From the NCBI RefSeq assembly GCF_000003815.2, contig NC_049991.1:19683556-19747555 (forward strand): 64,000 bases of DNA, given 5' to 3'. Positions 30,191 through 42,814 of this stretch are shown in pieces. Made by a program: the position numbers and the translations under genes. Numbering within the stretch: the stretch's first letter is position 1; every line of letters starts with the position of its first letter. The notes under the pieces were generated by a model, which made no database searches, had not been told where the DNA came from, and saw only the letters and a list, made by a program, of their open reading frames with translations. The DNA is from Branchiostoma floridae (Eukaryota > Chordata > Leptocardii > Amphioxiformes > Branchiostomatidae).

Positions 30191-30800
30191 CTCCGAGGAC
30201 CACAAGTCTGATACAAGAGTGTGAGGAATAATGATTGAAGACCTTTATTGCACATTTTTGCCACAGCGGGCTAAGTACGTCAGGTAACAGCAGGACTTGT
30301 CGAAAAGATTCAGTTAACAGATAAAAAATGAAACTTAATCGTTGGATAAATTCGCTTTTCTGTTGTATAGTTGTGGTCTAGTTGTATTAAGAATATGAAT
30401 TTTCCTACAGCACTTAAGTGTATGAAATAAGGAAATAGGTTTTGTATAGCCTTACACGGTTCATTTCTTTCTACCATATACAATCTACACTCTACTTCAA
30501 AATGACATCCATCCTCTATTCTATCAAAATTACAATATTTTGCTCAGCTTCACAGACAGGCTCTCAAGACCACAAGTCTGATGCAAGAGTGAGGTGTGAG
30601 GAATAATAAGGTTGGGCTACTTTTCTCAGGAGGATTGAGATTGTTTTGACAGTTTCAAAAGGAGACTATCAATCAAGATATCCTCTCTCACAGAGGATTT
30701 AGGTCCCCTTTCCACTTGACGGCAATCGCGCTGTGCTCTCAATGAGACCTAAATAGGATATGTGTATCCTTTGCTTTCATTTTTTTCGTACTCTCCTTTT
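30191..30800. other. NOL11 intron with retroelement 3'-end fragments
   Basis: 30236-30290 carries GAAGACCTTTATTGCACATT, the complement of an AATAAAGGTCTTC retroelement 3' end that also starts the insertion at 35495. ACCACAAGTCTGAT occurs twice (30199, 30570). Otherwise nothing recognised. Confidence 0.5.
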
Positions 30801-31060
30801 TTTCGACAGATGAGCAGGCAAACAGGCATTTGCCGTTGGGTTCGGCAACCTGTTTGCCTGACCGGCACAGGACATTTTATGGTGAAGAAAGGGTGTGCAA
30901 TTCCTTCTCCACCCTCTCGTCTACTGGCGCACTAAGTCTCACAGGGACAAGAATTGCATGCCATGTGTACGTGAGGCGGCCCCAGCAGATACAGCTTTGT
31001 TGTTCAGAGTATCTCGTAGGAGGACTTTCGCACTTACGAATTTTGAATTCTTTTAAATGA
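30800..31060 (+). mobile_element. Dispersed SINE/retroelement body
   Basis: It matches 53330-53545 in the same orientation: TTCTCCACCCTCTCGTCTAC, CCAGCAGATACAGCTTTGTT against CTGCAGATGCAGCTTTGTTA, and TAGGAGGACTT. In the second locus it lies next to a tRNA-derived SINE. Confidence 0.6.
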
Positions 31061-32164
31061 ATCAGTGGTAAAAAGGCTTTATTTTTACAACCTTTTGTTT
31101 CCAACAGTCCTTCCTGAAAAGTCAGCTACATGTACATGACGTATATGCCCTGGGCATTTTTATGTGCATTTCCACTTCTCATAAATAACCTTTTCTTATT
31201 TTTCTGTCTTCAATTTTATCCTAACCATAACAAGACCCATCAAACAACTTACTGGACTTGGAAGGCCTAAAACAGATGCAGTTTTGCATGACGAAATCGC
31301 TTAACACTACATTCAACAGGTCTAATGGAATAAGGCGTTATACAGCTGCAAAGTGGCCTCATTATACAACTCACAACCTCTTCTCCCGCCCAATCTCACA
31401 CAAGGGGATGGAACAAGGTCACAACATCCGACCTTGCTATTCCAAGGTCACAGTCATGCAGGCAGAAAGATGATGAGGTGCGATGAGCGTGAGAGATGGT
31501 TGGACTGATGTGGGAATCGTCAAGTTTTCCACCCACTGACTTTGACCTTCAAGAAGTTTGAAAGGGTTCATAATGCTATACTTCACATCTATGATTTCTA
31601 TCATAACAAAATTATACTAGAGTATTGCTTTATCAAAGGAATTGAAACCAAACAGCGATAAAATGAAATATTCTATTTTTGCTTTTTCTTCAGTTGTTTT
31701 GATGCAGGAATTATCAACTTTTCTACCCACTGACTTTGATCTTGGAAGTTTGAAGGGATTCGTGAAATCATGCTATACTTTTATTATGTATTAGAGCATT
31801 GATTTTCAAGAAATTTAATGTATCAAATGTAGTGAAATGAAACCAACTAAGTATACATCCAACACCTCTGGGAAGACTATAATGGCCAGCTTACTCCAAA
31901 ACAGATCAGCCTGAGCTTGCTGGCAACAAAATGGACTCGTCTCAGTATGCGTGGAAGCTCACAGTCACCTGCCAAATGATGATAATGAAGCATTGATGAT
32001 GATGATGATGATGATGCTAGCTTGAAACTGTGACCTTTATGTGTGCAGTACTATGTTATATTTCCCAGATGAGTGACTGTGTACTACAGACCTGGCTGAC
32101 AGAGAAACCAGTCTGGAGACTAAGTCCCATTCCAATCATGCTCCTTGGAAATGTTGATGTTTGC
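31061..32164. other. NOL11 intron; small duplication and GAT microsatellite
   Basis: CCACCCACTGACTTTGACCT and CTACCCACTGACTTTGATCT with following bases (31530 and 31720) are a ~190-bp-offset duplication. 31978-32018 is a short (GAT)n tract. Nothing else seen. Confidence 0.5.
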
Positions 32165-33005
32165 ATCAGTGTTCTAGCCAGTCTGAATTTTTTTCTGTCC
32201 CTTGGACTTTGTCAGTGATTGCAATGGAAATTCTGTTGAAAGTGTAACAATCCTAGGGGGGTCAGGGACATGCTCTCCCAGGAAAATTTTGAAACCGAGA
32301 CCCTCTGATACGCAATTTCTTCTATTTTGAGGGGCAAGTTTTGTGGTCGCCATCAGCTTGGCTCAATTAATGTCTTTGAACGGGAAAACTTTTTCTCTGT
32401 CCCCAGCTGCAAAATTCTGTCAAAGGAAAGATGCTTGCTAGAAACCTGGCTTGCATCCCTCCCATGTTTAGTGCATGTTTGGAACTCCTGAAGACAAAGG
32501 GGTCTGGTATTGACCAAATGGTCCCTTAATATCGGAAGGGCAATAAACAGACAACATGATCGGTTTGTTCAATAATGTCTTTACATGCCGACTTTTGTCC
32601 TTGAACGGGCAACATTTTTGTCCATCCCCAGCTGCAAAAGAACCCTTGCTAGAATTCGAACCCTGGCTTGCATCCCTCTTATGTTTAGTGCATCACAGTT
32701 TGGAACTCCTGAAAACAAAGGGGGTCTGGTATTGACCAACACCCGCCATCCCCGAATATCGGAAGGGCAATAAACAGACAACACGATTGGTTGGTTCAAT
32801 TAATGCCTTTACATGCCGTTTGGCCTTGAACGGGCAACATTTTTGTCCGTCCCCAGCTGCAAAAGAACCCTGGCTAGAACCCTGGCTTGCATCCCTCTCG
32901 GCTGTGTTCATGTTTTGGAACTTCTGAAAACAAGGGGGTCTGGTATTGACCAAAACCCGCCGTCCCTGAATATCGGAAGAGCAATAAACTGACGACACGA
33001 TCGCG
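32165..33005. repeat. hAT-related fragment expanded into ~220-bp tandem units
   Basis: It opens with AGTGTTCTAGCCAGTCTGAA, like the hAT-type ends at 28083 and 34372. Then three units with GAACGGGCAACATTTTTGTC, CAGCTGCAAAAGAACCC, TGGCTTGCATCCCTC and ATATCGGAAGGGCAATAAAC (last motif at about 32531, 32757, 32971). Confidence 0.75.
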
Positions 33006-34371
33006 GACAAGAACAATCATGGCCCCCGAGAGGCTAAAGGGTATCGGTTACACCAACACGCAACATTGATATTACAATAAAAATTGCACATGCTTTCAGG
33101 TGCGACTTGGGGTCAAACCGAGGTCATTGATTTTTTCTTATCCTGACGAGTTTCAGCGGCGAAACTTACGGCGAGAAGGAAATTGGACGGTGAAGTTTCC
33201 CACTTGGCTGATTCAAATTAGCTCCTTGTTTCTCCAAATTAGTCAGTCTGATGTTAAACTTTGAAGAAAAAGCTAATAGCTGAAGGATACTTTCAAATTA
33301 TTAGCTATCATACAAATGCTAACGTTACATTTTATATAATACAATGCAAGTTAATGAGCTAGTTTTCTACACATGTACATTGCACACAATTATCACTACA
33401 TACTACATAAAGCTGTTACATTATTTCAATTGAATTGCAAGGCCTGGAGCTCTTAGTTTCTGGGCTTGAATTGCATTAGAGTCTGGACCACCAGCCAAAA
33501 TCACAATTATTTCTTATCATTATCAGACTAGTATCATAGTACATTAGATGTACAGTGTGTAGAGTCATTACAATGTACAAAGACTATCTAGTACTACACT
33601 CAAATGTCAAACCAAGGATCCTTAAGAATGTTTGAGATGATCTTAAAGAAAATTGTTGAACTTCAAGATGTTTAGAAATCCTGCACAAGTACAGTGCAAC
33701 TTCAAGATATCACAAGATGAAGTCAAGATCTGAAAAAAAATATGATTCATTTCCCGCATCCAGAAACCTGAAGAGCTCATTGTAGAAAATGGCAGAGTGG
33801 GTCGTTTACACTCCGGTGGATTTACAAGTCATTCCTCCTGATTTGAAGTTGACTGAAGATCCTGCACTTTTCCTACGGGGAAGTGCGTAAAATTTCTGTC
33901 AATACATTTTACGGCGCGGTAAAGAGCGGGCCAGAAACGTACTCTGGCAAAAGAAGATAAGATTTTTATTTCCATCCTGCTAGCTTGGATCATAAAAACC
34001 AAGCGAAGGCTGTGGCCTTGAAAACCCAATCTCTGGACAAGACATCAATTCTACACTTTAGTTCTCGTTTGTCAAGAGCAGGGCAACCTCATTTCTCCAC
34101 TATTAGATTCTCTTTTTTGGCTATTAGATTTTTCTTATTGGATCTGCGAGGAGGAGAGGTTGTTGGTCCGACAGGATGAAAAACGCTTTGTTCCCAAACT
34201 CCTGATTAAACCTACACTCCAGGAAGTTTCAATAAGAATGCAGCAAAGCCGTGACAGGAGAGATACACAATGTAAAAATCAAAGAGAGCAAAACATACAT
34301 GTAGAGAGACTGAAATGCACATTCCCAGTCAAACCATTTTGAATAAGACCATGAGATTGTATAAATGCAGT
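33006..34371. other. NOL11 intron, nothing firm
   Basis: 33830-33970 and 34130-34180 are higher-complexity patches that could be conserved non-coding sequence. No exon, array or inverted repeat recognised. Confidence 0.3.
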
Positions 34372-34690
34372 GTTCTAGGTAGCCTGAAATTTTTTTTCTG
34401 TCCCCTGGATTTTGAATGGAATTATCCTGTCAAAGGCGCAAAGAACCGAGGCAAGGGGGTTCTGGGGTATGCTCCTCGAGAAAATTTTGAAATCTAGACC
34501 CTCTGAAATGCTGTTTCCTTTATTTAGTGGGGCAAATTTTGCTGGTAGACTCAGCTTGGTTCAATCAATATCTTAACATGCCAATTTTTGTCTGTCACAG
34601 AGGATGAAATGAGCTTAATTTTTGTCTGTCTCCAGTATCAAAATTCCATCAAAGGACAGACGGACACAACCCCGTGCACAACCCATTTTG
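34372..34690. mobile_element. hAT-related fragment
   Basis: It begins GTGTTCTAGGTAGCCTGAAA and shares GAAAATTTTGAAATCTAGAC and TCAGCTTGGTTCAAT with 32280-32380. Ends are incomplete. Confidence 0.5.
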
Positions 34691-34850
34691 AATAAGACAT
34701 TGAAGTTTGTATGAATGCAATGGCGAGTGCCTCCTCTGATGTGCCCTGTGTTTTCAGGCATGCCAGCAGAGCATCAGGATCGTGATTACACACCGGCATG
34801 CACATGTAAGGTCGGATCAGCACAATGGACTCAGGTTAATACATGCAGGG

Positions 34851-35830
34851 GAGGGGCTCAAATAAGATTCGCACCATCGGAGAGACTAAAAGCTTCTCAA
34901 TCTTTTTAAGCACAGAGCTGCTTGAGCGTTCATAACATTTTACAACACAAGATATTAATGACAGGGTGTAAGGTGATTTTCAGGTTGTAACAATGGAGCA
35001 CAACTAGCTACAACACCTAATCAAGAGAGGGGCTCAAATAAGCTTTGCACCATCGGAGAGACAAAAAGGTTCTCAATTTTTTCATGCACAGAGCTGCTTG
35101 AGCGTTCATAACAATTCTTACAACACAAGATATTAATGACAGGGTGTAAGGTGATGTTTAGGTTGTTCCAATGCAGCACAACTAGCTACAACGCCTAATC
35201 AAAAGAGGGGCTCAAATAAGATTCGCACCATCGGAGAGACAAAAAGGATCTCAATCTTTTTAAGCACAGAGCTGCTTGAGCATTCATAACATTTTACAAC
35301 ACAAGATGTTAATGACGGGGTGTAAGGTGATTTTCAGGTTGTAACAATGCAGCACAACTAGCTACAACGCCTGATCAAAAGAGGGGCTCAAATAAGATTC
35401 ACACCATTGGAGAGACAAAAAGGATCTCAATCTTTTTTAGCACAGAGCTGTTCAAGCGTTCCAAACATCTTAGAACACATTTAGATATTAATGAATGAAG
35501 ACCTTTATTGTACATTTTTGCCCAAGCAAGCTAAGTACACTTGTGTCACAACAAAGACAAAACATGCATATAAAAGTATAATCTGTATCTGTACCTATAT
35601 AGCCGGTATATCCGCCCTTCGGCGTAACACACCAGCTTCGCAGGCACGTGGTGCGGCAGCAGCTGGTTATATTACACTGAACGATCCGTCACACCTAACT
35701 TGTATCACATATCTTAAGTCCAACACAGAAGTTTGGCTTCTTGATTAATGACAGGACATACATATGGTGATGTTCTGGGTGTAACAACATTGCAGCCCAA
35801 CCAGCTATAACAACTATATTCCATAGGCCA
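34851..35830. repeat. Tandem array, unit ~177 bp, four units
   Basis: Units start GAGGGGCTCAAATAAG at 34851, 35027, 35205 and 35381 (spacing 176, 178, 176). The fourth is interrupted at 35494 by a SINE-like insertion and resumes at 35752 with GGTGATGTTCTGGGTGTAAC. Confidence 0.9.
35495..35743 (-). mobile_element. SINE-like retroposon with 8-bp target duplication
   Basis: 249 bp inserted in the fourth array unit; ATTAATGA flanks both sides (35487-35494, 35744-35751). On the minus strand it ends in AATAAAGGTCTTCAT. The body holds CGTGCCTGCGAAGCTGGTGT and GATACAGATACAG, shared with 8690-8840. This copy defines the family boundaries best. Confidence 0.85.
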
Positions 35831-36325
35831 AGAAACAATCATAACAAATTCTCTCATTTCAAAAACAGCACCTTACCCTTTTGTATGTGTCATAATATTG
35901 TCACTCATGAATCAAGATTTTTTCTTGTCCCCCAAACGCTTTTAATATCATCTGAACTGAGAGAATTTGGTTAATTTTTTTTGGGTTAATTTTCTTTTTG
36001 GTTAATTTTCTTTTTATTCTTTGCCATTTTTAGACTAGAAGAGTACTGCTAGACTACTGGTATAACTTTTCCTCCCAGCATAAAGACCTGACTCTAATGA
36101 ACATGGATCTGCAGATGACCGGAATCTGCTGCTCACCAAACACCTCCACTGAACCAGGAAATTGAACCAGCGGCTCCAACCGGCAAATAACCCGTCTCCA
36201 TCGCGGAGAAATTGTGAAAGATGACGGGACGAGGCAATAGGAGGAGGGCACCACCGTATCCAATATTGTATTCCGTCTATAAAGAATACTGCCACCTCGG
36301 GCAGAGGTGCTAACCTTGAATTTCA
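35831..36325. promoter_or_regulatory. Unique island in NOL11 intron (36030-36310)
   Basis: AT-rich up to 36020, then a balanced, high-complexity block of about 270 bp. Two overlapping minus-strand ORFs of 86 and 90 codons lie in it without known motifs or clear splice sites. Possible conserved non-coding element. Confidence 0.25.
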
Positions 36326-36800
36326 TGCTATATTGTAAATAGGTCCGAACAGAGACCCAACTTCACTGTTGGCTGGAGGTGTAAGAAAAAAGAACAGTTG
36401 GATGTCTCTCTTAGAAGTTGTTTGTATTTAAGGTAACACTACTAAATTTCTTTGGTTCTCACACATACAAATTTGAAGTACAGATCAAGTAGGTTATAAT
36501 TGTAAACATGCTATATTGTAAATAGGTCTGAACAGAGACCCAACTTCACTGTTGGCTGGAGGTACAAGAAAAAAAAAAAACAGTCGGATGTCTCTCTTAG
36601 AAGTAGTTTGTATCTAAGGTATGAGGTTGATAATTTCATGCTATATTGTACTAAATAGGCCCGAATGGAGAACCAACTTCACTGTTGGCTGGAAATGTAC
36701 AGAAAAAAAAGAGAAGGGTGTCTATCTCTTAGAAGTTGTTTGTATTTAAGGTAACACTACTAAATTTCTTTGGTTTTCACACAATAGTACAGATCAAGCA
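36326..36800. repeat. Tandem array, three units of ~130-180 bp
   Basis: CATGCTATATTGTAAATAGG, CAACTTCACTGTTGGCTGGA and GATGTCTCTCTTAGAAGT recur from 36326, 36507 and 36638. The middle unit has a poly-A insertion. Confidence 0.85.
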
Positions 36801-37110
36801 GGGTTTAACAAGATTCTTAAAATTCGCTTGTCCTATTGGGCAAGACAAAAAAATCTACTTGCCCGAACTGACTTTTCACACCTGAAATTCAAAATTTTTC
36901 TACGTAGTACTACGTATCTTCACTTCCAGCAAAGGAATTCTTTTATCATTGGCGATATTTTTCTGTGTTGAACAATGCTTGATACCATGACTGTGAGATC
37001 CAAATTTGCAAGTCTGCAAGAGTGAAGACCAAGATTCCACAGGCCTGAAGCTACCAGGACCTTAGCTGCTTTCCTGAAAATGGTATTCAGGTAATACTAT
37101 ACATGTCTGT
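36801..37110. other. NOL11 intron, short foldback-related fragment
   Basis: 36815-36870 (GCTTGTCCTATTGGGCAAG) resembles the interior of the element at 44137-44293. Nothing else seen. Confidence 0.35.
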
Positions 37111-37111
37111 T

Positions 37112-38510
37112 ACCAAAGCTTGAGTGTGACACTCAACAAAAGATTGATTCAGATTGAAGCTAATGAAACTTTTAACGAGCGTATAACATTGACAGAATGA
37201 GACAGAATGAGAAGTGCATAACGAGACACTGCAAGAGTGAGGACAAGGATTCTTCTAGGCCTGGAGCTGCCCCCACGAAAATAGTATTCATGTATGTGAG
37301 CAAAGCTTGCGGGATGATGCTCAAGACAAGATTGATGAGTCTCTGTCTGACTATCAACTCTCCTCTACTTCGCTCTTGTTCTTTTCTTGGAGCTGCAAGC
37401 CCCCAAAACATGTGAATGCCTGCCGATATAATCTGTTAATTTTTTAATCGATCATGTATATGTAACAGCAAAGATCGTGAGATGACGCTCAAGACAAGAT
37501 TGATGAGTCACCGTCTAGCTATCAACTCTCCTCTACTTCGCTCTTGTTCTCTTTCTGGACTTGCAAGCCCCCAAAACACGTGAATGCCTACCGATATAAT
37601 CTCACTGTTAATTTTTTAATCAATCATGTATATGCTAAGCAAAGATCGTGAGATGACGCTCAAGACAAGATTGATGAGTCTCTGTCTGACTATCAACTTT
37701 CCTCTACTTCGCTCTTGTTCTTTTCCTGGACCTGCAAGCCCCCAAAACACGTGAACGCCTAGTACCGATATACTAGTATTCTGTTAATTTTCTAATCGAT
37801 CATGTACCCGGTATATGTAACAGCAAAGATCGTGAGATGACGCTCGAGACAAGATTGATGAGTCTCTGTCTGACTATCAACTTTCCTCTACTTCGCTCGT
37901 GTTCTTTTCTTGGACCTGCAAGCCCTCAAAACATCTGTCAGTGAATGCCTGCCGATTATCTGTTAATTTTTTAATCGATCATGTATATGCTAAGCAAAGA
38001 TCGTGAGATGACGCTCAAGACAAGATTGATGAGTCTCTGTCTGACTATCAACTCTCCTCTACTTCGCTCTTGTTCTTTTCTTGGACCTGCAAGCCCCCAA
38101 AACACGTGAACGCCTGCCCATATAATCTGTTAATTTTTTTACAAAAAAATGCAATCGATCATGTATTATATGTAATAGCAAAGATTGTGGGATGACGCTC
38201 AAGACAAGATTGATGAGTCTCTATCTGACGATCAACTTTCCTCTACTTCGCTCTTGTTCTTTTCTTGGACCTGCAAGCCCCGAAACACGTGAACGCCTCC
38301 GATATAATCTGTTAATTTTTTAATTGATCCAACTGACTTTTTTCAGGTCCCGGTTTTTCTGGATTTGTCCAACACGAAAAAAACGGTTTAGTACCGGTAC
38401 ACATGCAGTAATGGTACCCACCACTAGTACAAATGTATTCAGGTATATGTGAGCAAAGCTTGCAGGATGACACCCAAGACTAGATTGATGAGTCTTCGCC
38501 TGTCTGAGTT
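37112..38510. repeat. Tandem array of chimeric non-element/hAT-like units (~170-184 bp)
   Basis: AGCAAAG unit starts lie at 37300, 37468, 37639, 37823, 37994 and 38178. Each unit joins ~55 bp of CTCAAGACAAGATTGATGAG sequence, also present at 38454-38505 outside the element, to ~120 bp (CTCTACTTCGCTCTTGTTCT ... GTGAATGCCTGCCGATATAA) that matches the interior of the hAT-like element at 4384-4480. The last unit runs into that family's right end, TACCCACCACTA, at 38426. No left end is visible. Confidence 0.85.
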
Positions 38511-38930
38511 TCTCTCCGCTGTCGGCTGGCGAATGAGCAACCATCAATCTTCAGAAATGTTGCCAAGAGCTGTTACCTGCTCTTCTGACGGGGGATAATG
38601 ATACAAAATTGTCACACCCCGAGGTATGTTTCTCTAAGTCCTGGTATTTAGGGAGCTTCCTGTCAAGTCTCGTGAGGTACATCGGACTTTAAGTATGGTA
38701 TTTAAGATGCCTCACGTCTTGAAGTCGCTGGGGAGATGGTCTTTATGATAAGTCATTTCCTTAAGACTTTGCCATTTCTTACACCTATCCATCACTTTGC
38801 TTAGGCAGCATCAACAAAGTTAACTGTTTCTTGGACTTTGGGAGTAAAGAAACTACTTGAACATAAAAAATCTTAAAACTTTGTATGCTAAAAAAACACT
38901 GTATTTAGGTTCATTTTCACTCTTTAATTA
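38511..38930. other. NOL11 intron, nothing recognised
   Basis: No supported feature. Confidence 0.35.
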
Positions 38931-38936
38931 TAATTA

Positions 38937-39143
38937 CTGTAATTCACTTTGTCTTCTCGGTACCAAACTTTCACGGTCTGAAAAAATCTAACTTGTTCTC
39001 GGAACTAAATGTTCACTGTCGCGGCAAGTGCACATAAAAAAAGTCTGTGAATCATTTGTTATCAGTAATGATAAGTTCACGTTTCAGTCGTCACCGTGAA
39101 AACCGTGAACATAACATTACATTGAAAAAATCAGGAATTAAAG
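38937..39143. mobile_element. 207-bp MITE with TA target, copy 2
   Basis: Same length as, and inverted relative to, 1634-1840. The left end is CTGTAATTCACTTTGTCTTC; the right end is GGAATTAAAG with one decayed position. Flanked by TA. Confidence 0.75.
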
Positions 39144-40018
39144 TAATCACATTTTGCAGTTAACAGAGAAAAGATATCAAAGGTGCAGGGAATGCTAAAC
39201 TTTGCAACTAGCAAGCAAACACCTTGCCAAACTACTATACACACAAACTAATGTACACCACCCTTCAAATGGGACATAAAGCCGTAGAACCCAAATTTGA
39301 GGACAGCCACACCTCAAGCATGTCAAACATCATACATGTACCACACAAAAACGTGCTTCCTGCTGTGAGTGGACAATACCTTACAGTCTGATCTTATGCA
39401 GCTTGCAGTTACCTAACATGTAAGTCATCCTTAATACACCCAAAGGTGGTTTATTACTTAGTACATGTATCTGAAAGAAACAAAACAAGTACCTTACATG
39501 GCCTTGTCAAATATGTATGCCACAGGGAGGGGGGAACACTCATAATGGACTCTAATCCTTGCACTGTCATAAAACTGACAAGCAGACAGCCAGCATCCTC
39601 CATCACACCACCTCGGCACAAAAGGCCATCCATAGATGGGCCTTACATGCCGGGGAATGCCAAGGACTTGCTGTGATGGAAGTGTCTCGGGGAATCCTTT
39701 CTTTAGGTGAAGGAATTGTTCCGAAGGTGTTTATGATACTTCAGGGGTGCCAGGTGACCTTCTAGTGTAGGGACAATTCACAAGAGTTTTGTACAAAGAC
39801 TTGCCATGTAGGGATTGGTGTGAACGTCATGTCTGAAATTTGTTACTAGTCTTGCTTCAGGGGCTTTTAAGTTTTATGATCATGACTTTGCGTTATTTGA
39901 GACAAAGCAAGAAAACTTGTAATGTAGTGCTCTGGCAGACAGCTACTCAATATTGAACTTTGGGATTGGTGTGAGAGTCTTGTTCAAGTCATATCTTACT
40001 TCTGAGTTGTTCTAGTTT

Positions 40019-40022
<4 letters not shown>
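39144..40022. other. NOL11 intron, nothing recognised
   Basis: No supported feature; 39540-39680 is slightly GC-richer. Confidence 0.35.

Positions 40023-40102
<80 letters not shown>
40023..40102. repeat. (TA)n microsatellite, ~80 bp
   Basis: Uninterrupted TA dinucleotides. Confidence 0.99.
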
Positions 40103-40106
<4 letters not shown>

Positions 40107-40429
40107 AAAACAGATACAAAATAAAACTATTGTAATATGGTTAGATAAAAAACTAGCCGTGTAGGGATTGATGCGAACATCTTGTCTTGCTTCAGGTAAA
40201 GAGGTGCTTTAGTTTATGAGTTGGCAAAGTAAGAAGACTTGAACACATACAGAAATGTTCCAGAAACAAACACAATTGAGAGCTAATCAGAACTGGAACT
40301 GGACTGCCTAACATATCAAAGGTGCTTGAGTGTTGTAGGTGACAATTTGTACAAATGCAACTCCAGCACACAACAACAGCACATCTGATTCTGTTATAAT
40401 CTGTCACAGGCTCAGCCCCCTACTAGCCC

Positions 40430-40740
40430 CCGAGCAATCTCACAGTTACACGGGCCATTTTCCAGGGCCGGCACGAGACGACTAATACATTCAGCAAGCG
40501 ACTTATTGGCACCGCCATGCATCAAGACAGGCGGGGCCATAAAGCGAGTCCTAATTCATAGACTCCCTAACTCCAGATGTCACGCCAGTACATTCACATC
40601 GTGACCTCTCTGACCTCCAGCCACGGAACCCTCCACACAATGGCGGCTGTGCTGCAGTGGACAATGTAACCATCACTTAAACGTGGGCTGCAGTGCCTCG
40701 ATCGATAACTGGCCCGACGCTGCACTCCAGACCATGGTCA
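40430..40740. promoter_or_regulatory. GC-rich unique island in NOL11 intron
   Basis: A balanced, non-repetitive block containing GGGGCCATAAAGCG and CCATGCATCAAGAC, with no splice-flanked ORF. One of the stronger candidates for a conserved non-coding element; inference only. Confidence 0.3.
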
Positions 40741-40755
40741 TACCAACATCATATA

Positions 40756-40934
40756 CTGTAAATGCAGAAATTCTTGCGGTGTTATAATGTTTGCAGTTTT
40801 CCCAGTGGCCGCTTCACCGCAATCATTTTTCCATGGCAGTAGGAGACGAGACTAGAGTATGTGCATGGTGCTACCGCTAACTTAAAACCACCGCAAAAAA
40901 TCCCTTTTCCTAGCGAACTTTAATACATTTACAG
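40756..40934. mobile_element. MITE with TA target, CTGTAAATG ends
   Basis: 179 bp. The ends CTGTAAATGCAG and CATTTACAG are flanked by TA; inner inverted blocks include TTGCGGTG and CACCGCAA. Tc1/mariner-like by target. Confidence 0.75.
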
Positions 40935-42200
40935 TACATGTACACTGTATGAAGTCTCTCTCTATAAATAGATCTAAAAAAGAAAACGTCACGTGACCCG
41001 GCTGCCAAAGTTTAACAGCGGAGTGAATCAATTGCGCAGTTGCATCTGTGCCGAACCAGGGGTCGACCTGGAAATTGCAGTCGCCATTACAGTCCCTATT
41101 TTATTCATCCAATTGTAGAACAAGCCGTTAAGATGCCAGGCCAGATCCTTGGGCACCCCTTAAAAAGCCATGAATAGTTTTCCGGCGAAATAACCGCAGC
41201 TACTTCTGAAACTCTCCAGCCTTTGAGTGGGACGATAAAACATTGTTTTTAACTCGTCTGACAAATGTAGGTCCTGATTAATGATTAAGGATGGGAGTAT
41301 AACTATAAGTTCTGGCAGTCATGAAAAACTGTGCAGAAGACTACAAAGAACAGTTGTAAACATCAGTGTGCTGGGAGACAGGGGGCAAATGCCGGTGTAC
41401 TATATAAAGACTGGGAATAAATCTATGAAAAAACAAGTGTGAATGCTGGTAGCTTGTTAGAAGATTGGGTCTAAATGCTGTCATGAAAACTGGGTGTAAG
41501 GTTTGTTGAGAGAGTTGCTGAATAGAATGGCATGCTAATTCATCATACTTACTGTATATTACTCTGTAAAACTCTACAAAGACCAGTACTACAATGTAGT
41601 TTGAATAATGTTTTACAATCTTGTTAACGAATCAAAAGATTTGTTGTGATTGCTGTTAAATATCATCGGTCTCAATCTACATTGTCTGCTTAATATGAGA
41701 TAGTAACTGGGCGCAAAATTGGTTTATCTTATTTTACATTGACTTATGTCACTATGATTTTGAGTTTACACTAATATGTTATTTTAAAGTCATAATTTGT
41801 TGACATATATTACCAATTGTAAAACTCTGCAAACAAAAGCACTGGTTTAAGTTATATGATCGTGGGCTGCCTACCCTTGTCACTTGCCTGGGAACTCAGC
41901 AGCAGTTACAGTAATTATTAATTAATAACTAAAAATAAAAGACAGCCACTTTTCACACAACACAAAGCTTAAAGTGCCGCTCTCGTCTGCGTGACCTGGC
42001 GGTATTGACGAGCCTCCATCAGTGTAAGATCATGCATCATTTGCCGGTGGCGGGAGTGCCCGAACGAGAGAGACCGGCTGCAAGCAAACAGTGCTCTCGC
42101 CAGGCTTTTTTTATCAGTTTAGGTGCCTCCTTCGCTGTGATTTGGATCCCCTACGCTGTGATTTGGATCCCCTACCCTGTGATTTGTGCCCCTATGCTGT
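40935..42200. other. NOL11 intron with two unique patches
   Basis: 40980-41190 and 41990-42190 are higher-complexity non-repetitive patches; the second has a small TGTGATTTGGATCCCCTA tandem. The rest is AT-rich with nothing recognised. Confidence 0.3.
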
Positions 42201-42814
42201 GGTTCAACCAGCTGTTGTTTTATAACAATGGTAAAAAAATGTTGGCTTTATTTCACTAAATTTGGCCTGGAAATTAATATAAGTGTCTTTGAGGGTAACA
42301 AATTCTAAAAATTTCAGGGGAAGTATTGCCCTGGACCTCCTAGAAATGTCACTCCAACATTGCTTACCATATGGCTTTGCTGGATTTTAAAGGATGACCC
42401 TATTCTGTGAAAAAATTCTGGTGAGAACATTGGGAACAGATTGCCGTGAGGCAGGAACATGCCGCTGCATTGATGCACCAGAAATGACAATCACCCCAGG
42501 TAACACATGGCTGTTCTGTCTGATGGACAGCCTCCCTGAAAAATGAGTTGTCTAGGCTGTTCTATGTAATAACATGTCCCACAGCAAAAGACCAAAATAA
42601 ATGTTTATATAGTAACCACTATCTTTTATAACTGAAGAGATCTGGTAGAAACTGGTTTTCTCCAGTTGCTTGTCTAATGAGTATTACTAATTAACTGCTT
42701 GTTGGAATATCTTATTCCCTGGATGTCTAACCTTCATCGACATACCAATAATTGTAGCACAGTGTCTACTGCATAAGAAATTCAGCAATTATTAAATGAC
42801 ACATCACTGAGCGT
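42201..42814. other. NOL11 intron, nothing recognised
   Basis: No supported feature. Confidence 0.35.

Noticed and set aside
30830-31060. Candidate exon in a 76-codon ORF
   Set aside because: Same sequence recurs at 53330-53545 as part of a dispersed repeat.
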